64,000 nt of DNA, taken from contig CM068551.1 of the NCBI GenBank assembly GCA_035048495.1, forward strand, positions 21,826,248 to 21,890,247, in the 5' to 3' direction. Below are positions 1-9,698 of this stretch, piece by piece; position 1 is the stretch's first letter; the number at the start of each line of letters is the position of its first letter. Origin of the DNA: Euptelea pleiosperma. Lineage: Eukaryota; Streptophyta; Magnoliopsida; Ranunculales; Eupteleaceae. Position numbers and translations under genes: made by a program. The notes below the pieces were generated by a model that saw nothing but the letters and a program-made list of their open reading frames with translations, was not told where the DNA came from and did no database searches.

Positions 1-147
1 GTGGAATGGGGTGCATGTATTGGAATTGCTGTCGTATCATGGCCAATTGGTTGGGCCGTCAAGTGCATACCGGTTCCTAACAAACCATTTTTCAGTCTTC
101 TCAAGCGACAGCTCTTGAAATGGCGACGAGAACATCATCATTTTTAA
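1..147 (+). CDS. 3' end of an ACA-type Ca2+-ATPase gene (partial, cut by window edge)
   Basis: The first 147 bases read in frame 1 as the last 48 residues of a P-type IIB Ca2+-ATPase and end in TAA. They contain the last membrane span (WGACIGIA..SWPIGW) and the KCIPVP motif shared with the complete paralogues downstream. The tail is longer than in the 15.0 kb gene: after SLLK it continues for 13 residues with several Arg and His, ending HHHF. The rest of the gene lies to the left of the window, so intactness cannot be judged. The 3' flank (148-324, resuming at 1832) is homologous to the flanks of the 25.8 and 51.0 kb copies, which makes this the first visible member of the tandem array. Confidence 0.93.
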   Translation: MEWGACIGIAVVSWPIGWAVKCIPVPNKPFFSLLKRQLLKWRREHHHF

Positions 148-324
148 TATGGATTCTTTTCTCTTAGATTCTCAGTACTCATTTGTTATTCATTTATTGT
201 ACCATTTTTCAGTAAGCGCTGGCTTTGATTCATGGGTTTGATAAAATACTAGTGTTAAGTTAAATTTGGGTTGTGCTTTTTCATTTCAAACTAAAGGACA
301 AAAACAACAGTATTTTGTGATTAT
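148..324. other. conserved 3' flank of the ACA copy
   Basis: This stretch aligns by eye with bases after the stops of the 25.8 and 51.0 kb copies, sharing words such as TTAGATTCTCAGTA, TTGATTCATGGGTTT and AAATTTGGGTTGTG. It is probably the 3' UTR and terminator region, carried along when the genes were duplicated. The homology breaks at 324 and resumes at 1832, where an inserted element ends. Confidence 0.6.
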
Positions 325-699
325 GGCTATGCTTGCTACGTTTACAGTGCACCCTACAGATTCCGGTGCTTGGTTACCATGGCAAAGTGGGACCCACTGT
401 AAATGAATGCGACTGCTGTGCATCCCGTAAGGTAAAAGTCTTGCGTTGAAACGCCGAAAAGAACCCACTGAATCACAATGCAAGAGCTTAGCAAAACTTC
501 TCTCGCGTAGGGACAATCATTTAGCAAAGCTTCGATTTCGTGGCTGCTGGGGGATGAACACCACGAGATGAACCCACTCTATTACGTGTTGGTGAAGCAC
601 GTTTGATCTGTCGCAGGAAAATTACTCTCTCCGCCTAAAACCGCCGGAGAAGAGAGAAAAAAACTGAACTTTCAGATCTAGAATAGAAAAGAAAGGGTG

Positions 700-1020
700 T
701 ACCTGAGATTTGTTTCAAATGTGGAAGCACACTGCCATCTGGGCCCCCCGACCGCATGGATGTTTAGCCCACCCCTTACTAGACATTCATACAAAAAATC
801 AACTTGATCGATGATTCTAGCCGTTGGTTTTAATACTCAAACAAATGGTTGAATTCAACGGCTATAAGCACGCATTAAAAAGTACTAAAATCTAATGGTT
901 AGAGATTACCAATCAACGTGATTTTTGGTGTGTATATCGAGTGAGGGTAGGACAAACATCCATGCGGTCAGTAGGCCGAGATGACAGCGCATTTGAAAAA
1001 GTTTTAGGTATACCATGTTA
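700..1020. repeat. foldback MITE, Mutator-like family (subfamily with GGTRTACC ends)
   Basis: The left arm (CTGGGCCC.., GACCGCATGGATGTTTAGCC) is mirrored by the right arm (GACAAACATCCATGCGGTCA). Further arm words (TCAACTTGATCGATGATT, ATTACCAATCAACGTGA) and a GGTGTACCTGAGA / TTTAGGTATACC terminal pair complete the fold. The same subfamily occurs at 43468-43833 and 45653-45985. It is non-coding; short reading frames here are accidental. Confidence 0.65.
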
Positions 1021-1230
1021 GATATTTTTCCAAAAGAAAAAGAAAAGAAAAAGTTGTGCGGTAACAAAGGGCACCATACACCTGACGCCAAATGGTGTTA
1101 GGTAGAGTGATTCTCCCCTGCCTTTTGGTCCATAGGTCCAAATCCAGGAAAAAAACTCCAATCCAACGGTTAGAAATCACTAAGCAGATTGACTTTTGGT
1201 CCTTAGGTATGGCCAAAGGCAAACATCCAT

Positions 1231-1600
1231 AGGTTAGTAAATCTTACCTGACCACCCACAGTATAAGCCACGTAGCAATTTCTTATAGGACTGATTATCT
1301 ACAAGCCAATCCCTATTGGATGGGCCTACAAACCAAAAAATTGGCCCAATTAATGATTTATAAGCGTTGGATTGGAGCCATTTTCATGGGTTGATTTTAA
1401 CCGTGGTAATTTAAGCATTATTCGCCGTTATTTGAGTACAAGGATCCAAAGGTTTTAAATCACTAATCAGGCTGATTTTTGGTTTGTTGGCCCATCTAGG
1501 GATTGGCCAAACATCCATACTATCAACGCCCACTAAAAATATGCCACGTGGCTCATATTGTGGGTAGTAATCAAGGGAGATCATCATGGGGCAGTCAACA
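1231..1600. repeat. foldback MITE, Mutator-like family
   Basis: Left arm: GTAAATCTTACCTGACCACC, then AAGCCACGTAGCAATTTCTT and CCTACAAACCAAAAA. Right arm: GCTGATTTTTGGTTTGTTGG, GGATTGGCCAAACATCCATA and GCCACGTGGCTCATATTGTG. The arms are inverted copies around a centre carrying CATGGGTTGATTTTAACC. The closest copy in the window is at 47166-47508, which has the same left end. There is no coding content. Confidence 0.65.
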
Positions 1601-1831
1601 AATTTTACTCATAGGTGGTGGCTTTGGAGGAGTGAATGAGGTTAGGGTGATGTTCTTGCGTAGGGGCGTGGAAAACCACTTTAGATCATTGAGAGTTAAC
1701 TAGGATGGATTAGTTTACGGAGTTTTTCTCAGTTGCTACCAAGCAACGGTAAACTAACGCATCGTAAACTAATGCATTGTAACTGAATGCATTTGCAAAA
1801 TGCATTCATTTACAGTGTACCAAGCAGAGCC

Positions 1832-2140
1832 TATAGCTAATAGTTGTTGCATTAAACATGATGAGAAATCTAAGGTATTCATCTTAAAAACCATAAGTAT
1901 GGTGACTATGGTCCTTAAACAACATACATAGTATACAAGTTGCATGTGCAAGGCAGCGGAACCGAAATCTACCATTTTATGGTACCCTACTACACCAATT
2001 TGAGGAAAAAACGATAGTTAATAACAACGGACCTATTCCGGCATTTTATAAGGTGCAATTTGTATCATTATAAAACAACGGACCAAGTCTATCGTATTTT
2101 CTAGAAAGAACCATCGGCAAACCTTCTATTAATCGACTGT
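1832..2140. other. resumed ACA 3' flank, then unassigned sequence
   Basis: Bases 1832-1985 match 25988-26110 and 51625-51745 (shared words GATGAGAAATCTAAGGT, ACCATAAGTATGG, CATGTGCAAGGCA). Bases 1986-2140 contain two related stretches around AACAACGGACC that look like a degenerate repeat. No gene is seen. Confidence 0.5.
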
Positions 2141-2418
2141 CTAAGTCCTTTGATTCCTTCTCTTCCGGTTCACATCCTTCGTGCAGTTTGTCCTTTTTCG
2201 TTCTTCACACTAGGCCGTCTCTACCATTTTATAAGTGCCTCTTCTTCTTCTTGTCTCTCTGTACGAAATCCTAGCTTGAGATCGATTTATCCAAGTCAGG
2301 GTTTTGCAGTGTGTGAGAGAGAGGCCCTATATTTTCAATTTTGCAATTGCCTATTGTGCCGATGAAACTCCAACTGAAACCCTAGAAAACACATATTGTA
2401 CGGTCTAGATTCTCGCCT

Positions 2419-2589
2419 ATGATTGTAAGAAAAATGGCACGCGCGTTGGCTCTGGCAAGTGTAGGGTCTCCGTTCGCGGATCGGAGACCCGTCAATCGTC
2501 GATTGAAGGGTTTAGTGGTCAATAAGAAGCTCAAATCGGTCTCTCTTAAGAACCAGATTCGATCGATGCCGGAGCGAATGCTTCAAAAG
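2419..2589 (+). pseudogene. exon resembling rRNA-processing protein EFG1 (gene fragment)
   Basis: The reading frame encodes 57 residues ending KKLKSVSLKNQIRSM-P-ERMLQK, then runs into a donor-like GTAAAA at 2590. The SLKNQIRS-ERML-K core is, from memory, characteristic of plant EFG1, a nucleolar factor in 18S rRNA maturation; the extra Pro inside the motif is unusual. Upstream (2150-2400) is C/T-rich and contains AAACCCTAG, as in a plant 5' leader. A second in-frame ATG lies at 2434. I cannot find the expected next exon (a charged coiled helix following ERMLRK) in the following few kb. It is therefore more likely a captured or truncated gene piece than a working gene. Family assignment is by motif memory only. 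Confidence 0.45.
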
Positions 2590-3297
2590 GTAAAATTTGG
2601 TTTATTTATTGTTGGTTGTTACAGGTAAACAGTGTGTTTTGATTAATGGAGATGAAAGAACTAGTATTATTTCTCCGAGGCCCGCCCACTTTTTCTTTTT
2701 CTTACACCTATGAATTCTGCTTCAGAAAATTTCCCTATTATTATCTTATTTCTATAGAAGTTGTTACAGTGATTTCATCATGAATATAAAGGCAAAGATT
2801 TTTACATTACTAGAGCGAGCTATATGCAGGTCTAGCGGATTCCTTATTTTGTTACCTTCTCTTAAAGCTGGTATCTGCTAATTGCCACAGTATGAAGCTT
2901 CAGGCCCTAAATTCCATTATCGGTACATGCGGCAAACATGCAAAATGGCTTTGCAAAATCCACTCAACATGTACAGCGGTCCACCTAGGGGATTTTCTAA
3001 CCCAACAAATCAACCTTATCAGATGGCCCGTTGTCATCAAAGGCGAACGTCCATTTGATAAATGGGCCTTTTTCTGTCAATTCAGGCTCGTGGGACCCCA
3101 TTTTCTGACCCTTTTTAGGAGTCGTGTGCTCGACTAGTACTGTGGATTTCATGAATCCAATGGTGGTTGAGCGTGGCAAAAAGTGAAAAAAAGTGAATCC
3201 CCCAACTCAGTCACCATTGGATTATCGGCCAAGCACATGACTACCGAGAGGGGTTAGAAAAAGGGTATCCCTTGAGCCCGACCCTTTTCTGAATCTC
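2590..3297. other. unassigned AT-rich stretch plus palindromic repeat around 2990-3290
   Basis: Bases 2590-2890 show nothing recognisable. From about 3000 there are inverted words (CCAATGGTGGTTGAGC / AGTCACCATTGGATTATCGG, and CGTGTGCTCGAC / AAGCACATGACTACCGAGAG). They resemble foldback sequences at 13850-14060 and 43900-44070, so this is a repeated foldback family. Confidence 0.4.
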
Positions 3298-3300
3298 TAA

Positions 3301-3959
3301 GGGCCTGTTTGATTTCACAGAAATTTTTTCCCACAAAATACATATGGGAAATGCCTTAAATGCCTGATTGATTGCAATTGAGATTCTAGAACACATATTT
3401 CAATCATATGAGAAAATAAATGTGTATTTTCAGGCGGTGGAAATGAATTCTCACCTATCTAGATGAGAAATTAATTCCGAGCTTAGTAGGAAAAATTATT
3501 CAGAATATTTATATGGCTTGGTAGGGAAAATCAGTGTTTTAAAACTTAAAACTCGTCCGAGTTGGCTCGACTCGGATGAGTTTTGAGTTGGCTCGAAATA
3601 AACTCGAATTGCATAAACAATGGGTTTGATGCTTTATTTTTTAATTGACACATCAAATAAGTTTTTCGAACACCTTGTCAACACAATCAACCAAATCTTA
3701 TAAATTCTGCTTATAAAAATATGATATTTGCATATTAATATTAATATATCTATATAATATTAATATATTACTCGAGTCGAGTTACTTAGGGTCGAGTTCG
3801 AGTCTTCTAGTTAACTCAACTCGGTAGACTTTTGAGTTGAGTTTTCGAGTTTTCAAACAGTGGGGAAGAGTATACAGATTGAAAATGACTATCTAACAAT
3901 GGACAGTTGTGTTTTCCCAAGGAAAATGCAATTTTCCCGCTTAACAATGAAACACGCCC
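3301..3959. mobile_element. PIF/Harbinger-type MITE (Tourist-like) with nested hAT-like MITE
   Basis: The ends GGGCCTGTTTGATTTC and (reverse strand) GGGCGTGTTTCATTG are flanked by TAA on both sides (3298-3300 and 3960-3962), the expected 3 bp duplication. A related copy sits at 22010-22310 in the opposite orientation. Bases 3532-3862 are a later insertion. The element is non-coding. Confidence 0.75.
3532..3862. mobile_element. hAT-like MITE rich in ACTCGAG words, nested in the Harbinger MITE
   Basis: The ends CAGTGTTTTAAAACT and (reverse strand) CACTGTTTGAAAACT fit the hAT start pattern. The flanks GGGAAAAT (3524-3531) and GGGAAGAG (3863-3870) agree at 6 of 8 positions. The interior contains many ACTCG/CGAGT words. 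A related sequence is seen at 57265-57560. Confidence 0.5.
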
Positions 3960-3962
3960 TAA

Positions 3963-4372
3963 AAACTTAGGGTTTTCAAATGGTTAGGATCATCTAGATT
4001 ATGTCTATATAATCTAAGAAATGGCTTGTCAATTAAACGATTGGACCCTTGCCATCTATGCCACTTGGATGGGGGATGGGTGACACATGGTTGATGAAGC
4101 ATGAAGTCATGTTGCAAGTAAAACAGATTCACTGGCCCTAGGGGATTCAAACTTTAAAGTCTCCCCACCCAAAATGTCTGACACGTCCCCCCAATCCCTT
4201 AACCCAACCCGCGTTAAGCCCTTGGTTAATTAGTAGTTAACAAGGGGTACTTGTCAAACATTTTGGGAGGGACCCGCGGGACCAGCGAAATTTTCCCCAT
4301 GATGAAAGCATTATCAAATGCATCATCTTTACCTCTTCTCGATGAATGAGCGTTTCCCTTCAAATCAAGAAT
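3963..4372. repeat. unassigned sequence with a foldback repeat at about 4143-4305
   Basis: CCCACCCAAAATGTCTGACA on the left and TGTCAAACATTTTGGGAGGG on the right are inverted arms around a Kyte-neutral core containing GGTTAATTAGTAGTTAAC. The same foldback occurs at 7236-7405 and 45311-45512, the last with a clear target duplication. Confidence 0.5.
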
Positions 4373-4534
4373 TTGCATACTTAAAAGTATGCAAACAGTG
4401 TATCCATCATTGAATGTTCATTGAAAAACGTGTTTTTAATTTATAAAATATATTTTTTTTAAATATTGAAATAACACATTTTTCAAGGGTCATCCAACAG
4501 TACTGACAATGTTTGCATACTTTTAAGTATGCAA
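4373..4534. repeat. element bounded by two near-identical palindromes
   Basis: GCATACTTAAAAGTATGC (4375-4392) and GCATACTTTTAAGTATGC (4515-4532) are each self-complementary and flank about 120 bp of AT-rich DNA. This may be a small foldback element. No coding content. Confidence 0.5.
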
Positions 4535-5519
4535 ATGGATGCATACTAAATTTGTCCCAATATCTTTTGGGTCCACACCAATTTTGGTGTACCCACATGG
4601 AAGATAAATCAATGGCTGACATATAAATCACCCCTACAGAAAAACAGCCCATTCTGAAAATTCTAACCCATTAAACGTGGGTTTCAAGTCAACGGTAAAA
4701 AATAGACGGTCCATAATATCTCTTCAACTTGATAACCAGGCTATAAATATCAAATTGATTTGAATTTTTGTATGGGTCAGGATCAAGGGATACAATCACT
4801 TCAATTCCGAAAAAGTACATAAAATTTCTAACAAATGTGATCCCCCAGTTCGTCCATAAAGTTGTTTTGAGCTTTTGATCATTTGATTGGGCAAACTTTA
4901 CGCCATTGAAGGACACTTGATCCTGCAAGGAGGGGGGAATTGGATAAAGGAAGATGACGGGGAACCGTGGTAAGGAACGATTGAAGTTTCCTAGAAGCCC
5001 CCGTAGATGGATTTATATATACGTTAAGGATTCAAACGTTGAGACTAGTCAAAGTCGCCCAGGCAACCATTCATTACACGTATCAATGATGGATCAGTTG
5101 TTTGGTCGAAGTCAACTACCATGTTTCCATATACCGACAGTCCCGCGTGTTTTGAACTTTCGATTCGCCCAACAACCTTTATTTAATTCACACGGTTCAA
5201 AGTCTAACTGAATGGACAGTTAGGATTCAGTCGACATGAAGCCCCAAGTTTTGATTGACTGAACGACGTCAACATAGTTTTGTGGCTGATCCAAGAGTCT
5301 CAATCAAGTGGCTGGGATTCATTGAACGAGGGCAATAAACTTTGGATAATGTTTCGCCGGCTACTGAACAGCCAATGCCCAATATTCGCACTGTTTTGTC
5401 CACTCTATGATTGTTATATTTTAGAAAAATTTCTTAAACAAAAAATAATTTTAAGCTATTTACAATAATAAAAATAACTTTTAAAAAAAAGGCGTCTGCT
5501 TGCTTAGTAGTAAAAATTT
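4535..5519. other. unassigned intergenic sequence
   Basis: About 1 kb without a recognisable gene, transposon terminus or strong repeat. Several short open frames occur on both strands but none shows a domain or a coding bias I can recognise. The end (5400-5500) is A/T-rich. Confidence 0.4.
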
Positions 5520-5835
5520 GTTACAACACGAACCACGTGGCACACTCTTAGTGGACGGCTGACCGTATGGATGTTTGGCCAGTCTCTCGGTAGACCTGCA
5601 ACCAAAAATCACTCAGATTGGTAATTGACAACCTTTGGATCTTTGCACTCAAATAATGCTCAAATTCCTACGGTTAAAATTAACCCATGAAAATAACTTC
5701 AATTCAACGCTTATAAAACCATTGATCATGTTTATTTTTGGGGTGTAGGTCCACTTAGTGATTGGCCAAACATCCATACGGTCAGCGTCCACTAAGAGTG
5801 TGCCACACGGCTCATATTGTAGTAGAAGTCTTATT
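5520..5835. repeat. foldback MITE, Mutator-like family
   Basis: Left arm: CACGTGGCACACTCTTAGTGG and GACCGTATGGATGTTTGGCC. Right arm: GGCCAAACATCCATACGGTC and CACTAAGAGTGTGCCACACG. The centre has the family words CAAATAATGCTCAAATTCC and CCATGAAAATAACTTCAAT. The outer tips are eroded, so boundaries are approximate. Confidence 0.65.
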
Positions 5836-6060
5836 CTTCAATGGGCAAACGCCCTGTGGTCTGCCATTTAAAAGGGCGTTTGTCTGTTTTTTCAGCCTTA
5901 ATTTTTCTCAAGGAGAGAGGCCCTTTGAAAGACCATCTAGTTACTTTTTTGGTAAATTTTCGAAAGTTATTTTTATTTTTATAAATAATTTAAAATAATT
6001 TTTTGTTTAAGAAATTTTCTATTTTTTTTATTGGAAAATGCTACCCACGGATAATCGACG
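5836..6060. other. short unassigned spacer with inverted CAAACGCCC / GGGCGTTTG pair
   Basis: GGGCAAACGCCCTG and AAGGGCGTTTGTCTG lie about 25 bases apart in inverted orientation, followed by A/T-rich sequence. Nothing coding is seen. Confidence 0.35.
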
Positions 6061-6076
6061 GTTGCAAGAGAAAGAA

Positions 6077-6781
6077 GAGTAAAACTTTGATGACAGGGTG
6101 CAATAAGAGCCACATGAAACACACTTAGAGGACTCTGACTGTAAGGATGTTTGGGCGATCTCTAAGTGGACCTATGAACCAAAATTCATCTTGATTATAT
6201 AGTGATTTCAAAGCTTTGGATCATTGTACCAAGGTTTAAAAAACGGCCGTTATAACGAAAATAACAGCCGTTATGACGGATTCGGACCTCCCCCATTACA
6301 TTATGGACAGTTAAAACGCCCAAAAAATAACTTCCATTATAACGAAAATAACGGCCATTATTTTCATTATAATGGCAGTTATTTTCCGTTATAACGAAAA
6401 TAACGACCGTTATTTTCTGGAAAAATTGATTATCCAAACAGCCGTTTTGCGCCATTTTTTCCTGTTTTTTACATTTTTTCCCCTGAACATTTTTTTCGTT
6501 ATAACGGCCGTTATAACAGAAATCTGTTATACTGTTATAACGGTCCCCACTAAACCTTGCATAATATTGTACCTCAAATAATGGTGGATAATGCTCAAAT
6601 TCCCTCCATTAAAATCAATCCATGAAAATAATTCCAATCCAACGCCTAGAAATCACTAACCTTGCTGATTTTTAGTTTGTGGGTCCACCTAGGGATAAGC
6701 CAAACATCTATACGGTTAGAGTCATCTAAGAGTGTGCCACGTAGTTCATATTGTGCCCTGACAGTCATCAAAGTTTTACTC
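6077..6781. mobile_element. Mutator-like foldback MITE with perfect 9 bp target duplication
   Basis: The element starts GAGTAAAACTTTGATGACA and ends with the inverse TGTCATCAAAGTTTTACTC (one mismatch in the pairing). It is flanked on both sides by GAGAAAGAA (6068-6076 and 6782-6790). Nine-base duplications and long inverted arms are typical of Mutator-like MITEs. This copy defines the ends of the family that fills the window. Bases 6230-6559 are a later hAT-like insertion; without it the element is about 375 bp. There is no transposase. Confidence 0.82.
6230..6559. mobile_element. hAT-like MITE with repeated GTTATAAC palindromes (nested)
   Basis: It begins CAAGGTTTAAAAAACGGCCG and ends (reverse strand) CAAGGTTTAGTGGGGACCG. 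The interior has many copies of CCGTTATAACG-type palindromes. It interrupts the foldback MITE at 6077-6781. The target duplication is imperfect here; sister copies at 12954-13260 and 44571-44953 show perfect 8 bp duplications. Confidence 0.7.
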
Positions 6782-6835
6782 GAGAAAGAAGGCTATTCAT
6801 ATTGAGACGGGTTTAAAATTGACCCATATAAAATG

Positions 6836-7152
6836 GAGTAAAACTTATATGACCGTGCCACAATATGGGCCACGTGGCATTTTTTGGAGGACTCTGACCG
6901 TGTGGATGTTTGGCTAATCCCGATCAGTGATTCCTAAAAGTTGGCTTTGAGTCATTTTCTTGGCCGGGTAGATTTGAACCGTGAATTTGGGCATTATTTG
7001 CCATTATTTGGGTACAAGGATCCAAACGTTTTAAATCATTAATAAAGTTGATTTTTGGTTTGTATAAGGATTGGCCAAACAACTATACGGTCAGAGTCCT
7101 CTAAAAGTATACCACGTGGCCCATATTGTGGGCGGTCATATAAATTTTACTC
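6836..7152. repeat. foldback MITE, Mutator-like family
   Basis: Starts GAGTAAAACTTATATGACC and ends GGTCATATAAATTTTACTC. It has the family arms CCACGTGGC.., GACCGTGTGGATGTTTGGC / GGCCAAACAACTATACGGTC. It lies only 45 bp from the previous element's target duplication. The flanking 9-mers are similar but not identical. Confidence 0.7.
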
Positions 7153-7235
7153 GTATAAACCGTAGACATGTTGGTAGAGTACTAGAGTCTTGTCCATGCA
7201 GGCTTTTGGCGGGAAAAAAATATAGCACAACAAAG

Positions 7236-7405
7236 GAGAAATATTAAATGTCCCCGGTGCCTTCAAATTTTGAAATATCCCCTTTCCAAAATGCCACATG
7301 GAGACCTAAACCTACCCTTCGTTAGTTGGTTAAGGGTGGTTAACAAAGGGTACGTGTCAAACATTTTGAAGGTCCCCGGGGCCAGCGAAATTTTTCTCAA
7401 CGTTA
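7236..7405. repeat. foldback repeat (same type as 45311-45512)
   Basis: GAGAAATATTAAATGTCCCC on the left is the inverse of GGGGCCAGCGAAATTTTTCTC on the right, with inner arms CCAAAATGCCACATGG / GTGTCAAACATTTTG. There is no coding content and no clean target duplication. Confidence 0.5.
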
Positions 7406-8896
7406 TGGATGTTTGTCCCACTTTTTGGTGGACCCATACACCAAAATCAGCTTGATTTTCCGATCTCTAAAAGTTAGATTTTAGCAATCACAAAAACTGC
7501 TCAAAATCCATTGGCCAGAAATTACTCCATTAAAATGCTCAAATCCAACGCAGCAATTAAAATGAATTTTGGTGTAGGTCCATCAGGTGTTAAGCCAAAC
7601 GTTCATGGATTTGTGGGCCCAAAAGAATCCAGTTTTGCTCACGGACGTCTTTGATCACACGGACGGTCATGAAAATCACACGGATAATCACGAACGTCAA
7701 TAAAAGCCATGTGGACACCCATTAAAGAGTAGAACTTTACTGACCGAAACGACAACATACAGTATGAGCCTTATGGCACACGTACAGTATGAGCCATGGT
7801 TGGCCCAACCCTAGATGGACCTACAAACCAGAACTTAACCTGATTAATGATTACGAAGTGTTGGATTGGAGTCATTTTCATAGGTATAATTTATTTTCAA
7901 CCGTGGATTTCGAGCATTAATTGTGGTACAAAGATCCCATGGTCTAAAATCACTAATCAGCCTGAATGTTACTATGTACATCCACGTAGGGATGGACGAA
8001 ACATATCCATTAGGTCGGTGGTCTCAAAAAGTATGCCACGTGTCTTATATTGTGGTCTGTTATCCATGTTACTGACAAACATCCGTCAGCAGTTCTACTG
8101 GATTAACACAATAAAACCATTTAAAATCAATCCATGGACCGCTGTATGAGCCACATGATATATATCTCTTAGAGACTACTCCGTATTTATGTTTGGCCCA
8201 ACCCTAGCTAGGTCAACCTACAGACCAAAACTAGCCTGATTGGTGATTTCTCTCCTTTGGATCTGAGCACCCCAAACAATGATCAACTGCCACGATTGAA
8301 ATTGAACCTATGAAAAATACTAAAATCTAACGGTTAGAGATCAAGCTTTCAATTGGAATATTTTCTAGCTAACAAATAAAATTGGCACTTTGATCTGTAC
8401 CAAAACAAAATCATTTGAAAATCAATCCATGGACACGTGGCACAGTACCAATGACTATATGGATGTTTGGTCCATTCCTAGGACCTACAGATCAAAAATC
8501 AGCCTGATATATAGGTGATTTCTAGACATTGGATCTGAGTACTCGAAATAATGCTTGAATATTACATCTAAAAACTATATCCCATGAAGAGGACTCAGAT
8601 CCAACGTATAGAAATTGCCAATCGAGCTGATATTGACTTGTTAGTCTTTCTAGCGATGGGGAAAACATCCATTTGGTCATTGGCCAGTACCACATGGCTC
8701 ATACAGTCCAAATAAATCTTTGCTAACCGCTGATGATAGGCCATATAGTATGAGTCACGTGGCATACTCTTAAATAACATACACTGACTGTATGGATGTT
8801 GGACCCATCCCTAGTTGGCCCTATATACAAAATATCAGCCTGATTAGTGATTTTTAACCTTTGGATATGAGTACCAAATCGGGTTGAAGTGGGATA
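7406..8896. repeat. run of degenerate Mutator-like foldback MITEs
   Basis: At least four eroded copies follow one another: about 7405-7640, 7740-8080, 8140-8350 and 8450-8890. Each is recognisable by TATGGATGTTTGG or CCAAACATCCAT, the CAGCCTGATTAGTGATTT arm and its inverse, and CACGTGGC near the tips. Boundaries are blurred by insertions and deletions. No gene is seen on either strand. Confidence 0.55.
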
Positions 8897-9085
8897 GTGT
8901 TAGAGAATATATATCATAATAAGTTGTGTGAGATACACCATATCATTATTTGTTTATCTTATCATAAGACTAGGATAATATATTATGATTAGATTTGATT
9001 GAGAGATTATAGGATCTCAATCCTATTGGACTCTTGTAATGCTCTCAATCCTATAGGCAGTTGCCACCCCTGCATCCGCCACCTA
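8897..9085 (+). repeat. possible Copia-type LTR fragment
   Basis: TGTTAGAGAATATATATCAT follows a purine stretch (GAAGTGGGATAG), as a 3' LTR follows its polypurine tract. The sequence then resembles plant Copia LTRs in composition (TAGGATCTCAATCCTATTGG). No second LTR or coding region is present, so this is tentative. Confidence 0.3.
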
Positions 9086-9099
9086 GGGTCAACAACAAA

Positions 9100-9355
9100 G
9101 AGTAAAACTTCGATGAGAGGCCCTGTCATCAAGGGAGATAACAGGCACGAGATGTCGGCACGTGTATTTTATACGGACGGACCACCTCAGCCTCACCGCA
9201 TTCGTTCACAGGTGAGTGTTTTGGGAAAAAGCACTCAAGTACTCACCTGGGTACGTGTGCGGTGAGGCCGAGGTGGTCCGTCCATACAAAATACACGATA
9301 TCTCCTGCCCTGTCATCTTCCTTGATGACAGGGCCCAGTCATCAAAGTTTTGTCC
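9100..9355. mobile_element. GC-rich foldback MITE with perfect 9 bp target duplication
   Basis: It starts GAGTAAAACTTCGATGAGAG and ends CAGTCATCAAAGTTTTGTCC, the same tips as the 6077-6781 element, flanked by AACAACAAA on both sides (9091-9099 and 9356-9364). The arms differ from the common family: GGACCACCTCAGCCTCACCG pairs with CGGTGAGGCCGAGGTGGTCC, and there is an inner ACTCACCT pair. A subfamily sharing only termini with the others. Confidence 0.75.
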
Positions 9356-9519
9356 AACAACAAAATCCTAAAAAAACGGACAACGAAGCAACCCATGCCT
9401 AGGGGTGTAGACGGGCTGGACTGCTTGTGGACCTGGATGTTAAAAGGGCGAGTCCGTGTGGTAGCCGCAGGCCGGCCCACTTAAGCAGAGGTTTGAATTA
9501 AAATGCATTGAATAGGGCA

Positions 9520-9698
9520 ACGGGCCCACGAGAGTCCTCCGCAATCTGCATCTAAAACTTTTCCGCGTGCAAATCGGATAGATAACTCTATAAAGAAGGA
9601 CACCAGAAATGAACCTTGGATAATTAGCTTTTTGACCTGCTTCCTTGCATACAGCACAACTTAGTTTGGTTTCGCATCACTGCTTGTTACAGTCAACA
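9520..9698 (+). promoter_or_regulatory. ACA-type promoter and leader upstream of the truncated copy
   Basis: Sequence before the ATG at 9699 is recognisably related to that before the 59.8 kb gene (ATCTAAAACTTTTCCGCG versus ATCTAAAAATTTTCCCACG). It holds a TATA-like TATAAAG at 9589-9595 and a CGCG-core hexamer CCGCGT at 9563-9568. A TTGTTACAG stretch ends 5 bases before the ATG. The region at 9365-9520 is unassigned apart from a short hAT-like start near 9400. Confidence 0.5.

Larger units (their letters stand above)
325..1831. mobile_element. non-autonomous PIF/Harbinger-like insertion (1.5 kb) in ACA 3' flank
   Basis: The left end GGCTATGCTTGCTAC and the right end (reverse strand GGCTCTGCTTGGTAC) form a short imperfect terminal inverted repeat. 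Both sides carry TAT (322-324 and 1832-1834). The flank homologous to the other ACA copies is interrupted exactly here, since the 51.6 kb copy runs straight through, so the insertion boundaries are supported by an empty site. GGC/GCTCTG-TTGGT termini with a 3 bp duplication suggest PIF/Harbinger. No transposase is visible. The interior holds two foldback MITEs (about 700-1020 and 1231-1600) and otherwise nothing recognisable. Confidence 0.55.

Noticed and set aside
5700..9360. Repeated spaced motifs resembling a CRISPR array
   Set aside because: The repeats are long, variable and inverted, with transposon target duplications; the genome is a plant.
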